Notes: generated by a model from the sequence alone, not told the origin. A stretch of DNA of 34,618 nucleotides from Clostridiales bacterium (GCA_902362775.1 CABIXV010000008.1:36189-70806), one strand, 5' to 3'; shown: positions 1 to 8,530, counted from the first letter of the stretch. Numbers and translations are program-made.

Positions 1-620
1 ATGCCCAGCAGAGACACTAGATGGTCCACCATACCACCCTTGGTGCTTCCCTTTTTGGTGATCTCCAGGTAGTAGGGATTGGAGAAGATGGCCTCATACA
101 GGTGGCCGTACCGCTCCAACAGCCACCGTTGGACCTCAAGAAGAAGTGGGTGATCCTGCTGGAGGATGGCCTTGGTCCAGGGGACGGGCATCTGGCTGAC
201 GGGTCTGACCTCATAGTCTGTGCCTACCTTTTTCATATGGGCGTCTGTGATGGGATTGGGGTTGTAGACAAAGATATCCTCGTCGTGATAAGTTTCGATG
301 CCCAGGGAGGGAAAGGCATCCATCAGCGCCCCAAAATCCTGGGGGGCGGTAGGGGACAGGAGCGTCTGGACTAGCATCCGGCCCTGGTGAAAGTCGTACA
401 GGGCGGAGCCGTTGGACAGCACCACGGGGACGTCGATCGGGACCAGATGGACGTGGGGGGAGAAGGTCCTGTGGGCTCTTCCAGTGGCCACGGTGAAGCG
501 GCCACCCTGTCTGCGGAAGTAGTCCAGGGCCTTCAGGTTCCGTTCCGGCACCCGGTGGTGGGAGTCATAGAGCGTATCGTCGAAATCACTGACCAGCAGC
601 AGACCGTCAAATTTTCCCAT
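1..620 (-). CDS. HAD-superfamily (Cof-type) hydrolase, C-terminus cut off by window edge
   Basis: The open frame runs from ATG at 620 to the left edge without a stop, giving at least 206 residues. HAD motif I, DFDDT, lies at residues 12-16 (nucleophile D12, acid/base D14). Motif II is the Ser in LSNGS (about residues 68-72). A late EITKKGSTKGG stretch resembles the region of Cof-type sugar-phosphate/FMN phosphatases that carries the catalytic lysine; motif IV lies beyond the edge. The family dephosphorylates small phosphorylated metabolites in the cytosol, and the substrate cannot be read from sequence. An AAAGGAAG ribosome site sits 5-8 bases before the ATG. The gene lies 45 bases downstream of a terminator-like hairpin, so it may be read through from the promoter at 829-857. 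Confidence 0.85.
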   Translation of the reverse strand, partial: MGKFDGLLLVSDFDDTLYDSHHRVPERNLKALDYFRRQGGRFTVATGRAHRTFSPHVHLVPIDVPVVLSNGSALYDFHQGRMLVQTLLSPTAPQDFGALMDAFPSLGIETYHDEDIFVYNPNPITDAHMKKVGTDYEVRPVSQMPVPWTKAILQQDHPLLLEVQRWLLERYGHLYEAIFSNPYYLEITKKGSTKGGMVDHLVSLLG

Positions 621-664
621 GGGGGACTTCCTTTCCGCCCTATTGGGGCATTGATGGGAGCGCC

Positions 665-698
665 ATAAAAATACCGCGCTACAACCAAAGAGGCGCGG
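665..698 (-). terminator. Intrinsic terminator-like hairpin upstream of the HAD gene
   Basis: Arms 674-679 and 693-698 form a 6-bp all-GC stem with a 13-nt loop. A U-rich tail (UAUUUUUAU) follows on the minus strand. It ends the putative RNA 45 bases before the HAD start codon. Confidence 0.6.
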
Positions 699-822
699 GA
701 TCAAGAGCAGAGAAAAGACCATTCAGGCCCTATACCGGCGCGGCCCAATTAGGAGGACCCGCCGCCCCTCTATTTTGGGGGAATGCACATCCAGCCGTGT
801 CTGCGCCTAGATGTGCATGGCT
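665..822 (-). ncRNA. Putative ~158-nt structured small RNA or attenuated leader, family not recognised
   Basis: The interval is bounded by a strong promoter and by a terminator-like hairpin (CCGCGC/GCGCGG, 674-698, then UAUUUUUAU on the minus strand). The RNA begins with a 9-bp stem, AUGCACAUC/GAUGUGCAU, closing an 18-nt loop. Next comes a CCCC/GGGG hairpin, and then a pyrimidine stretch containing UCCUCCU, which is complementary to Shine-Dalgarno sequences. No reading frame with a ribosome site was seen. It does not show the T-box core or a 6S-like end-pairing rod. It could be a trans-acting RNA that masks ribosome sites, or a cis leader controlling the HAD gene at 620. Confidence 0.5.
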
Positions 823-828
823 GAAAAT

Positions 829-857
829 ATTGTATGCTATGGGGCCACGCTTGTCAA
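829..857 (-). promoter_or_regulatory. Near-consensus sigma-A promoter for an intergenic RNA
   Basis: On the minus strand, TTGACA (852-857) is separated by exactly 17 bases from TACAAT (829-834), one mismatch from consensus. Transcription should begin near 821-822. The first likely coding start is 200 bases further on, so the promoter serves a leader or independent RNA. Confidence 0.8.
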
Positions 858-1028
858 GGCTGGACGCCGGTAGGGAAGGAGTGGGGGAGGAGGAAACAGG
901 GCGGAAGCCTGTCCTGTCCCAGGATGGGATGGAGCAGGGCCAGGCCATGGTGTCCCAGGCGGTTCAGGAGGGGTGTGAGGAGATGTCCGTGGTTCAGGGC
1001 ACCGGGGCGGTATTATTACATCTTTGTG

Positions 1029-1070
1029 AAAAAATAGAAAACTGGGGCTGTCACAGCGTGACAGTCCCAG
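1029..1070 (-). terminator. Intrinsic terminator of fbp
   Basis: On the minus strand a 13-bp stem (CTGGGACTGTCAC / GTGACAGCCCCAG, one G-U pair) with a 3-nt loop is followed by TTTTCTATTTTTT. It starts 14 bases after the fbp stop codon. Confidence 0.85.
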
Positions 1071-1084
1071 TTCAAACAGAGGGG

Positions 1085-3076
1085 TCAATCCTTGTGGTCC
1101 TCGGTGACCGCACCGGCACGGTAGGCCTCCAGCAGCCGCCGAAGGTCATTGGCCTGGGCCTGGAGCTTTTTACCGATGTCCGTTTCGGCAATTTTAACCC
1201 GGGCGTCCATCCTCTCAAAAATGAGGGAGTTGTTGGCAATATCGTGATTATAGCGAATGGCCTCCAGCCGGCCCTCAAAGGGCTGGTGGGACACGATGCG
1301 GATATTCCGGGAATTGTAGATCAGCGTATAGCCAGCGATGCCGCTGGTGGGCTGATAGGCCTTGCAGAACCCGCCGTCGATGACGATGAGCCTGCCGCCG
1401 CCCTTGATGGGGCTCTCGCCCTTCTTGGCCTTGACGGGGATATGGCCGTTGATGATATGGCAATGGGGACCCTCCAGGCCAAACTCCTTCAGGATGCGCT
1501 CGCACACCTCCGGGTCGTTATAAAGGGTGTAGTAGCAGTTTTTGGGCTCGGTCCAGGCCCCCTCATCCTTGATGAGCCGCCGCTCAAAGGTGGTCATCCG
1601 GTCCCGGCCGAAGATGGGACTGTTCCGGCCCGCCCAGAGCCACCACAGGAAGTCCATGCCAAACTGCCGCTCCGGGGAACCGGGCTTGTCATAATAAGCC
1701 TTGCGGGCGGTCTTCTCGGCGTAGTCCAAAAACTCCCTGCCAGAGCGCTCTTTTCCGCCGATGGTGAATTTCAGGAAGGAGCCATCCTCGGCCATGGGGA
1801 TGCAGCCGTGAAACAGGAGATTGCCATTGAACACCTTGTACAGCCCGCCCTTGGAGTAGAGGAAGCGGATGTGCTGCTGCAGCTTCTCGCTGCGTTGGAA
1901 GGAGGCGGTGAGCTGGTCAATGACCTGGCTCTCCTCTGGTGTCAGGGCATAGGGATCGGCTGGGTCCACAGTAGGGAAGTCACAGTCCTCTAAAGGATAG
2001 GTCACGCCAGAAATGGTAATAGACTTGGTGTCATAGTCGATTTTGTCCAGCAGCAAACGGTCGGACATATTAAATTCCGGACAGCGGACCAGTTTCTGTC
2101 CCTCCAACTTGAAGAGGATAATGGTGATGGCCTTGTGCATCCGGGCGGACAGCAGCTTGTCCTTCTCGCTGTACTGGTCGGCGTCTGGGCCGGTAAGCTT
2201 GACAGCGAAGCGGTGGGTGTCGCAGTCCTTGTATACCTCGTTAGCGAAGATGGACAGGGGGCGCAGGGAGATGCCGTACCCAGTTTCGATGACATCCAAG
2301 TTATTATAGTGGATGGAGTTAGCCAACACGGTAGCCACCAGAGTCCGGGAGCCAGAGGCGGCCCCCATCCAAAGGATATCATGGTTGCCCCACTGGATGT
2401 CCACGCTGTGGTAGTTCAACAGGGCGTCCATTACCACGTCTGCCCGTGGCCCCCGGTCGAAGATATCGCCCACAATATGGAGATGATCCACCGCCATCCG
2501 CTTAATGACCTCGCACACGGCCTCAATAAAGCTGGGGGCCTGGTCGATGTCGATGATGGTGTTGATGATATTTTCATAGTAGTCCCGTTTGTCCGCCTCG
2601 TCATAATGGGTATGGAGCAGCTCATCGATGATATAGGCGTAGTCCTTGGGCAGAGCTTTCCGGACCTTGGACCGGGTATATTTGGAGGATACCCAGCGGC
2701 ATACCTCGATGAGACGATGTAGGGTGATGCGGTACCACTCATTCAGATCAGAGGTCTGCTTGGCAATGAGGGCCAGCTTCTCCTCCGGGTAGTAGATCAA
2801 GGTGGACAGCTCATCCCGCTCAGACCGGGGCAGGCTGGTGCCAAACAGCTCATCCAGCTTTTCCTTCACCACACCGGAGCAGGAATTGAGAATATGGTTG
2901 AACGCCTCATACTCCCCGTGGATATCAGAAATAAAGTGCTCTGTCCCTTTGGGAAGGTTCAAAATAGCCTGAAGATTGATGATCTCGGTGCTGGCTGCCT
3001 GCACCGTGGGATACTGTCTGGCCAGGAGCCGAAGATAGCGCAGCTCATCTGGCTTGAAGGTCTTTTTGGTTTTCAT
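1085..3076 (-). CDS. fbp: Fructose-1,6-bisphosphatase, class III
   Basis: This 663-aa protein matches the length of the Firmicutes class III FBPase (about 640-670 aa), a metallophosphoesterase unrelated to the class I and II enzymes. It hydrolyses fructose-1,6-bisphosphate to fructose-6-phosphate in gluconeogenesis. The metal-binding motifs appear in order: DIHGE (residues 51-55), GDIFDRGPR (about 200) and WGNHD (about 227). The C-terminal third has NGHIPVKAKKGESPIKGGG, typical of the family. The start is supported by AAAGGAGG 7-8 bases before the ATG. The gene is monocistronic, with its own terminator and a long A/T-rich upstream region. A CCGGCT/AGCCGG hairpin sits in the leader just before the ribosome site. 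Confidence 0.95.
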   Translation of the reverse strand: MKTKKTFKPDELRYLRLLARQYPTVQAASTEIINLQAILNLPKGTEHFISDIHGEYEAFNHILNSCSGVVKEKLDELFGTSLPRSERDELSTLIYYPEEKLALIAKQTSDLNEWYRITLHRLIEVCRWVSSKYTRSKVRKALPKDYAYIIDELLHTHYDEADKRDYYENIINTIIDIDQAPSFIEAVCEVIKRMAVDHLHIVGDIFDRGPRADVVMDALLNYHSVDIQWGNHDILWMGAASGSRTLVATVLANSIHYNNLDVIETGYGISLRPLSIFANEVYKDCDTHRFAVKLTGPDADQYSEKDKLLSARMHKAITIILFKLEGQKLVRCPEFNMSDRLLLDKIDYDTKSITISGVTYPLEDCDFPTVDPADPYALTPEESQVIDQLTASFQRSEKLQQHIRFLYSKGGLYKVFNGNLLFHGCIPMAEDGSFLKFTIGGKERSGREFLDYAEKTARKAYYDKPGSPERQFGMDFLWWLWAGRNSPIFGRDRMTTFERRLIKDEGAWTEPKNCYYTLYNDPEVCERILKEFGLEGPHCHIINGHIPVKAKKGESPIKGGGRLIVIDGGFCKAYQPTSGIAGYTLIYNSRNIRIVSHQPFEGRLEAIRYNHDIANNSLIFERMDARVKIAETDIGKKLQAQANDLRRLLEAYRAGAVTEDHKD

Positions 3077-3101
3077 AAAACGGCCTCCTTTTTCTGCCCG
3101 T

Positions 3102-3120
3102 CCGGCTGCTTATTAGCCGG
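3102..3120 (-). promoter_or_regulatory. Leader hairpin just upstream of the fbp ribosome site
   Basis: CCGGCT and AGCCGG arms (6 bp) enclose a 7-nt loop on the fbp transcript, about 25 bases before the start codon. It may stabilise the mRNA or tune initiation; no ligand-binding fold is evident. Confidence 0.35.
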
Positions 3121-3283
3121 ATATTCAAATTCTCCCCCATTTTACACCCCAGGCGACAGAAAAAAAAGAGAGAGAAATCAAAATAGTATGCGGAAATTAT
3201 CCAAATTAAGTGAGACGATCTGATTTTCTATGGTATCCCAAGCCGAAGTTCACAGAAAGTTTCTTTTCTTTTTTTGGCTGGCA

Positions 3284-3292
3284 TGATATACT
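3284..3292 (+). promoter_or_regulatory. Extended -10 element for the first MATE gene
   Basis: TG-A-TATACT forms an extended -10. A T-rich stretch (TTTTCT) sits where the -35 would be, which extended -10 promoters tolerate. The start codon is 61 bases downstream. Confidence 0.45.
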
Positions 3293-3353
3293 AATTATTA
3301 CGGCTTTCTTAACTTTATCATGTGTGCTTTGAAACAAGAAAGGAAGTGTCCCC

Positions 3354-4721
3354 GTGTCTAGCAATTACAGGGGCGAGGAAGCTCTGGCCGCTGCCCCTAT
3401 CGGTGGATTGATGCTTCGGCTGGCAGTCCCGGCAGTCGCCGCCCAGCTCATCAATATGCTGTATAACATCGTGGACCGAATCTATATCGGCCATATCCCT
3501 GTGGTGGGTAAAACCGCTTTGACCGGTCTTGGGGTTTCTTTCCCCATTCTGATGCTGGTGTCCGCCTTCGCCGCCTTTTCCGGCATGGGCGGGGCCCCAC
3601 TGGCCTCCATTCGGCTGGGGGCCGGCGACCGGAAGGGGGCTGAACAGATCCTTGGAAATTCTACCACCCTTCTGCTGGGCACCGCCGCGGTGCTGACGGT
3701 ATTTTTCTCCCTGTTTAAGCGGCCTCTCCTGATGGCCTTTGGCGCCTCGGAGGACACAGTGGGCTACGCGCTGGAATACTTATCCATCTATCTATTGGGC
3801 ACAGTGTTCGTCCAGCTTGCCCTTGGTCTGAACACCTTTATCAGTGCCCAGGGGAAAGCCCTCACCTCGATGCTCTCCGTCCTGATCGGCGCTGTGCTAA
3901 ATATCGTCCTGGACCCGATTTTTATTTTTGGGTTCCAAATGGGGGTGCGCGGCGCGGCCTTGGCCACAATTCTCTCCCAGGCTGTCAGTGCCTGCTGGGT
4001 TGTCGGCTTTTTGTGTACTAAGCGGTCCGGGCTTCGGATCCGGCTGGCCAATATGGCTTTGAAAAAGGAGATTGTATCCAGGATTGCGGCGCTGGGCGTG
4101 GCCCCCTTTATCATGCAGTCCACAGAAAGCCTGGTCACTGTCGTTCTCAATTCTAGTCTTCAGACCTTTGGCGGAGATCTTTATGTGGGAACGCTTACGA
4201 TTATGCAGAGCGTGATGCAGATGGTGGTCATGCCCGTCCAGGGAATCACCCAGGGGACCCAGCCCATCATGAGCTATAACTTCGGGGCAAAAAACTTCCA
4301 GCGGGTCCGCCAGGTGTTCAAACGGCTGCTGACCGTGACGATGACCGTCACCATCACCGCATTTATAATCGTATCCCTGTTCCCCGGCCAACTGGCCCAG
4401 ATCTTCAACGACGACCAGGAACTGGTCGCTCTGGTGGACAGGGTCATGCCGGTTTTCTTCGCCGGGATCTGGGCCTTTGGGGCCCAAATGGCCTGTCAGA
4501 CTACCTTCATGGCGCTGGGCCAGGCCAAGACCAGCCTGTTTCTTGCCCTGTTGAGAAAGGTGATCCTTTTGGTGCCTCTTGCCATCCTTCTGCCCCGAAT
4601 CACCAACAGCGTAATGGGGGTCTATATCGCCGAGCCGGTGGCTGATATTCTGGCCTCTGCCACCACGCTGACCATTTTCCTTACCCGGCGAAAAAAGCTG
4701 CTGCCCACCCCGAAAGACTGA
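3354..4721 (+). CDS. MATE-family multidrug/Na+ antiporter (first of three)
   Basis: The 455-aa polytopic protein has about twelve hydrophobic segments and two internally similar halves. MATE signatures include the N-terminal PIGGLMLRLAVPAVAAQLIN run, a GVSFPI stretch, and VMPVQGITQGTQPIMSYNFGA in the second half, equivalent to the P-G-QP-Y-GA signature of DinF/NorM-like exporters. Such transporters expel cationic drugs or metabolites across the cytoplasmic membrane using Na+ or H+ gradients; the substrate is unknown. GTG at 3354 is chosen because AAAGGAAG lies about 7 bases upstream. It is a single-gene unit ended by the hairpin at 4727. Confidence 0.92.
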   Translation: MSSNYRGEEALAAAPIGGLMLRLAVPAVAAQLINMLYNIVDRIYIGHIPVVGKTALTGLGVSFPILMLVSAFAAFSGMGGAPLASIRLGAGDRKGAEQILGNSTTLLLGTAAVLTVFFSLFKRPLLMAFGASEDTVGYALEYLSIYLLGTVFVQLALGLNTFISAQGKALTSMLSVLIGAVLNIVLDPIFIFGFQMGVRGAALATILSQAVSACWVVGFLCTKRSGLRIRLANMALKKEIVSRIAALGVAPFIMQSTESLVTVVLNSSLQTFGGDLYVGTLTIMQSVMQMVVMPVQGITQGTQPIMSYNFGAKNFQRVRQVFKRLLTVTMTVTITAFIIVSLFPGQLAQIFNDDQELVALVDRVMPVFFAGIWAFGAQMACQTTFMALGQAKTSLFLALLRKVILLVPLAILLPRITNSVMGVYIAEPVADILASATTLTIFLTRRKKLLPTPKD

Positions 4722-4726
4722 AAAAG

Positions 4727-4757
4727 CAGCGCCCCCCAGGAGGGGGCGCTGTTTTTT
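4727..4757 (+). terminator. Intrinsic terminator after the first MATE gene
   Basis: CAGCGCCCCC and GGGGGCGCTG form a 10-bp stem with a short loop, followed by TTTTTT. It lies 5 bases after the stop codon. Upstream A-runs mean it may also stop the convergent minus-strand gene that ends at 4761. Confidence 0.9.
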
Positions 4758-4760
4758 AAT

Positions 4761-5168
4761 TTAATCAGGCAGGTCCTGATCTGGGGCGGGAGCTTGCCCT
4801 TGGCCGTCCGCTAGGGCCGATAGCCGGAGTAGGGCCGCGGCCAAAACAAAGAGAGAGGCCCACAGGTCGGTCTCGGCGGCCCGGCAAGCGGATGGATCAC
4901 AACGGTCTGCCTCCGCCCAGCCCTTTAGAGCAAGACCAAAGAAGAAGGTCAGTGCCCCTACCACCAGTGCGTTGGCAGCCAGACGGAGGGAAAAGACATC
5001 AGGGAGCTTCTGGATCTCGCCTTTCAGGACACGGTACAGCCCCTGCCGTTGGATGGCTGTGGCGGCCCAGGACAGGCAGACGGACAAGATCAACAGGATT
5101 AAAAAATACAGTGAGGCATCTGCGTCCGCCAGCTGGCGGCATAGCGTGTCCTCATCTTCCCATTCCAT
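4761..5168 (-). CDS. Small membrane protein of unknown function, three predicted TM segments
   Basis: This 135-aa protein is not a family I recognise. A short acidic N-terminus (MEWEDEDTLC) precedes three hydrophobic spans: roughly residues 19-39, 65-86 and 106-121. The middle loop between TM2 and TM3 carries several Asp, Cys and Arg residues (AEADRCDPSACRAAETD). The ATG at 5168 is preferred over an in-frame GTG at 5177 because GAGGGGG lies 8 bases upstream of it, and the GTG falls inside that ribosome site. The gene follows prfC by 68 bases on the same strand. Its ribosome site is embedded in the 3' arm of a 12-bp hairpin, so its translation may be conditional. Confidence 0.65.
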   Translation of the reverse strand: MEWEDEDTLCRQLADADASLYFLILLILSVCLSWAATAIQRQGLYRVLKGEIQKLPDVFSLRLAANALVVGALTFFFGLALKGWAEADRCDPSACRAAETDLWASLFVLAAALLRLSALADGQGQAPAPDQDLPD

Positions 5169-5173
5169 AGAAA

Positions 5174-5207
5174 GCACCCCCTCGGTCTAGTGTATCCGAG
5201 GGGGCAC
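5174..5207 (-). promoter_or_regulatory. Hairpin sequestering the ribosome site between prfC and the membrane protein
   Basis: On the minus strand the arms 5196-5207 and 5174-5185 pair over 12 bp (two G-U) with a 10-nt loop. The second arm includes GAGGGGG, the ribosome site of the gene starting at 5168. Only TTTCT follows, so it is a poor terminator and more plausibly a translational switch or a weak attenuator. Confidence 0.5.
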
Positions 5208-5236
5208 TGTATTGTGAGAACAGGGGGAGGGAGACA

Positions 5237-6844
5237 TTAAAACTTTGCCCCGCCGAACTCAGCCAGGACCAGTCCCTTGTTCCGGTCCTGTACCCATTGA
5301 ATAGACCACTGGGAGGCGAACAGCAGCAGCTGGTTGCCCTTGTAGTCCTCCACCAGCTTGGCGTCATTGGGGAGCAGCAGGTCCTCCTCTCTGAGAGCGG
5401 GGGCCTCCTCGTCCTCCTTGACAATCCAGCGCAGGTATTCGAAGGGCAGGCTCTCCTTATATAGCTCCACGTTGTACTCGCTGCGCAGGCGGTACTCCAG
5501 CACATCGAATTGCAGAGTGCCCACCACGCCAACAATCACCTCTTCCATGCCGGTGTAGGGAGTCTTGAAGATCTGGATGGCGCCCTCTTGGGCGATCTGC
5601 TCCACACCCTTGAGAAACTGCTTTCGCTTCATGGTATCCACCGAGCGGATGCGCTGAAAGTGCTCCGGGGCAAAGGTGGGGATGGGATCAAAGCGGAATT
5701 TCTTGCCGGGGGCGCACAGGGTGTCCCCAATGGAGAAGATACCGGGATCGAACACACCGATGATGTCGCCGGCATAGGCCTCCTCGATGATCTCACGTTC
5801 GGCGGCCATCAGCTGCTGCGGCCGGGACAGACGGATCTTCTTTCCGCCCTGCAGGTGGTAGACCTCCTTATCCGCCTCAAATTTACCGGACACGATTCGC
5901 ATAAAAGCGATCCGGTCCCGGTGAGCCTTATTCATATTGGCCTGGATCTTAAAGACGAAGGCGGAGAAGTCCTCGTCGAAGGAGTCGATCACCTCATCTC
6001 CCGCCTTTCGGGGCAGGGGAGCGGTGGTCAACCGAAGAAATTCCTCCAGAAAAGGTTCCACGCCGAAGTTGGTCAGGGCGGAACCGAAAAACACCGGGGA
6101 GAGCTTGCCGTGGCGCACTCGGTCCAGATCAAAGTCACAGCTTGCCCCGTCCAGCAGCTCGATCTCGTCCACCAGCTGGTCCCGTTTGGCCTGACCGATC
6201 AGGTCGGCCAGGGCCGGATCCTCCAGCTCGATCTCTGTGGCGGTCGCCGCCCGGGCGTTGGTATTAGAGGTAAAATGGATCACCCGGCCATTGTTCCGGT
6301 CGTAAACGCCCTTAAACTCCTTGCCGCAGCCGATAGGCCAGTTCATGGCATAGGTGTCCAATCCCAGCTCATGCTCCAGCTCCTCACACAGCTCAAAGGG
6401 GTCCCGTGCCTCTCGGTCCATCTTGTTGATAAAGGTAAAAATGGGGATGTCCCGCATGGCGCACACCTTGAAGAGCTTCCTGGTCTGGGCTTCCACGCCC
6501 TTGGCCCCGTCGATGACCATGACGGCGGAATCGGCGGCCATGAGAGTGCGGTAGGTGTCCTCGGAGAAGTCCTGGTGGCCTGGGGTGTCCAGAATGTTGA
6601 TGCAGTAGCCCTCGTACTGAAACTGCATCACCGAGGAGGTGACGGAGATCCCTCTCTGCTTCTCAATCTCCATCCAGTCGGAGGTGGCCGCCCGGGTATT
6701 CTTCTTACCCTTCACCTGACCGGCCTGGGCGATGGCCCCGCCGTAGAGCAGGAATTTCTCCGTCAAGGTGGTCTTGCCCGCGTCCGGGTGGCTGATGATG
6801 GCGAAGGTGCGGCGGCGTTTGATCTCAGATTCGTATCTCGACAA
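5237..6844 (-). CDS. prfC: Peptide chain release factor 3 (RF3)
   Basis: The 535-aa translational GTPase recycles RF1/RF2 from the ribosome after peptide release. GTPase motifs: G1 HPDAGKTT (19-26), switch RGISVTSS (64-71), G3 DTPGH (86-90) and G4 NKMD (140-143). Length and domain order (GTPase, EF-Tu-like domain II, RF3 C-terminal domain) match the family's about 525-535 aa. It lacks the elongated domain IV/V arrangement of EF-G. The start is a TTG at 6844, preceded by AGAGGGAG; the sequence immediately after reads KRRRTFAIISHPDAGK as in other RF3s. No terminator separates it from the following small membrane protein, so the two may share a transcript. Confidence 0.95.
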   Translation of the reverse strand: MSRYESEIKRRRTFAIISHPDAGKTTLTEKFLLYGGAIAQAGQVKGKKNTRAATSDWMEIEKQRGISVTSSVMQFQYEGYCINILDTPGHQDFSEDTYRTLMAADSAVMVIDGAKGVEAQTRKLFKVCAMRDIPIFTFINKMDREARDPFELCEELEHELGLDTYAMNWPIGCGKEFKGVYDRNNGRVIHFTSNTNARAATATEIELEDPALADLIGQAKRDQLVDEIELLDGASCDFDLDRVRHGKLSPVFFGSALTNFGVEPFLEEFLRLTTAPLPRKAGDEVIDSFDEDFSAFVFKIQANMNKAHRDRIAFMRIVSGKFEADKEVYHLQGGKKIRLSRPQQLMAAEREIIEEAYAGDIIGVFDPGIFSIGDTLCAPGKKFRFDPIPTFAPEHFQRIRSVDTMKRKQFLKGVEQIAQEGAIQIFKTPYTGMEEVIVGVVGTLQFDVLEYRLRSEYNVELYKESLPFEYLRWIVKEDEEAPALREEDLLLPNDAKLVEDYKGNQLLLFASQWSIQWVQDRNKGLVLAEFGGAKF

Positions 6845-6969
6845 AGGAGTCCACTCCCTCTAAAAAATAGTGATTTCATAATTTAGCAAACTATTTTACC
6901 ACAGGAGAGCCGGGCCCGCAAGGGGTAGAAGGATATTTCTACTCCAAGGAAACCACAGAAAGAAAGCCA

Positions 6970-6998
6970 TTGACATTAAAATTTCTTTCCACTATAAT
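6970..6998 (+). promoter_or_regulatory. Perfect consensus sigma-A promoter for the second MATE gene
   Basis: TTGACA (6970-6975), a 17-base A/T-rich spacer and TATAAT (6993-6998) match consensus at all twelve positions. The start codon lies about 48 bases downstream. Confidence 0.9.
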
Positions 6999-7046
6999 CT
7001 ATTACTGTCTGTATTGCTCGAAATATGAAAAAAGGGGGAACTGGAA

Positions 7047-8432
7047 GTGGAGCGACCCGCAGAGAACAAGATGGGCGTTATGCCGGTAAATAAACTGCTG
7101 CTGAACATGGCGGTGCCTATGATCATATCCATGCTGGTCCAGGCGTTTTATAATGTGGTGGACAGCGTATTTGTGGCCCAGCTCAGCGAGGACGCCTTGA
7201 ATGCGGTGTCTCTGGCCTTTCCAGTCCAAAACCTGATGATCGCCGTGGCCGTGGGTACTGGAGTAGGTATCAATGCCCTTCTGTCCCGCAGCCTGGGACA
7301 GAAGGATTTTGAGCGGGCCAACCAGACGGCCATGAACGGCCTGTTCCTGGCCGCGGCCAGTTGTCTGGTGTTTACCATACTGGGTTGGACCTGCGCCCGG
7401 CTGTTTTATACCGTACAGACTGACATCCCCGGCATTGTGGAGTATGGCACGGACTATCTGACCATCGTGTCCGGGGTCAGTGTGGGAATCTTCTTGTCCA
7501 TCGCCTGTGAGCGGTTGCTCCAGGCTACCGGCCGTACCTTCTACACCATGATTACCCAGGCCACCGGCGCGATTATCAACATCATTCTGGACCCCATTCT
7601 CATCTTTGGATTGTTTGGCTTTCCCCGAATGGAGGTAGCTGGTGCTGCTGTGGCCACCGTGGTTGGACAGATCTGCGGCGGCCTGTTGGCCCTGTTCTTC
7701 AACCTGACGCGCAACCCGGACATCAAGTTGAGCTGGAAGAATTTTTTGCCCCGCAAAGCCATCGTGGCTGGGATCTACAGCGTGGGTATCCCCTCGATTG
7801 CCATGCAGTCCATCGGCTCGGTAATGGTGTTTGGGATGAACCAGATCCTGATCGCCTTCACTGCTACTGCCACCGCGGTCTTTGGTGTCTATTTCAAGCT
7901 CCAGTCTTTTATCTTCATGCCTGTCTTTGGCTTGAATAACGGCATGGTGCCGATCGTGGCTTACAACTACGGGGCCAGGAAGCCGGACCGGATTATCAAG
8001 ACCATCAAGCTGAGTATAACCTATGCTGTAGGTATTATGGCGGTGGGGCTGCTCCTGTTTCAGATGATCCCCCATGTGTTTTTGGGGTTGTTCATGGCGG
8101 AAGGAGAGGGCGGTGGAGATATGCTGACCATCGGAGTCCCCGCCTTGCGCACCATCTCTTACAGCTTCCTGTTTGCCGGCTTCGCCATCGTCTGCTCCTC
8201 CGTATTCCAGGCTCTAGGTCACGGTGTGCTCTCTCTGGCCGTTTCGGTGGTGCGGCAGCTGGTGGTCCTGCTCCCTATGGCATTCCTTCTGGCTCAGACG
8301 GGGGAGCTTTCGCTGGTATGGTGGTCCATCCCCATCGCGGAGCTGTTCTCTTTGGCCATGTCTGCGTTGTTCCTCCGCCGAGTCTACCGGAAGGAGATCG
8401 CCCCCATGAGGGAATCTCCAAAGCTACTCTGA
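7047..8432 (+). CDS. MATE-family efflux transporter (second of three)
   Basis: This 461-aa polytopic membrane protein has the two-fold MATE layout. Diagnostic stretches are PMIISMLVQAFYNVVDSVFV near the N-terminus, GVGINALLSRSLGQKD (the conserved loop after TM2), and PVFGLNNGMVPIVAYNYGARK in the second half. It is predicted to export cationic compounds in exchange for Na+ or H+. GTG at 7047 follows a GGGGGA site by about 9 bases; an internal ATG 11 codons on is a less likely start. It is transcribed alone from a consensus promoter, implying strong constitutive expression unless a repressor acts. Confidence 0.92.
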   Translation: MERPAENKMGVMPVNKLLLNMAVPMIISMLVQAFYNVVDSVFVAQLSEDALNAVSLAFPVQNLMIAVAVGTGVGINALLSRSLGQKDFERANQTAMNGLFLAAASCLVFTILGWTCARLFYTVQTDIPGIVEYGTDYLTIVSGVSVGIFLSIACERLLQATGRTFYTMITQATGAIINIILDPILIFGLFGFPRMEVAGAAVATVVGQICGGLLALFFNLTRNPDIKLSWKNFLPRKAIVAGIYSVGIPSIAMQSIGSVMVFGMNQILIAFTATATAVFGVYFKLQSFIFMPVFGLNNGMVPIVAYNYGARKPDRIIKTIKLSITYAVGIMAVGLLLFQMIPHVFLGLFMAEGEGGGDMLTIGVPALRTISYSFLFAGFAIVCSSVFQALGHGVLSLAVSVVRQLVVLLPMAFLLAQTGELSLVWWSIPIAELFSLAMSALFLRRVYRKEIAPMRESPKLL

Positions 8433-8444
8433 GGTATCCTAATG

Positions 8445-8483
8445 AAAGCAGCGGCTCCGCAAAAGCGGAGCCGCTGCTTTTCA
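8445..8483 (+). terminator. Intrinsic terminator after the second MATE gene
   Basis: A perfect 16-bp stem (8445-8460 with 8465-8480) capped by AAAA ends in CTTTTC. Confidence 0.9.
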
Positions 8484-8530
8484 ATTTAAGATATCGGTCC
8501 CTCCGGCTAGAAGGAGGAATATTGGAAAGG

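Noticed and set aside
665..822. T-box or 6S RNA for the intergenic RNA
   Set aside because: The T-box core sequence is not present, and the ends do not pair into the long rod with central bubble required for 6S RNA.
797..1993. 398-aa plus-strand open frame opposite fbp
   Set aside because: It is antisense to the strongly conserved fbp gene, has no ribosome site and a composition typical of a shadow frame.
5510..6886. 458-aa plus-strand open frame opposite prfC
   Set aside because: Antisense shadow of RF3; no ribosome site or domain.
7002..8075. 357-aa minus-strand frame opposite the second MATE gene
   Set aside because: Low-complexity His/Gln-rich shadow frame with no ribosome site.
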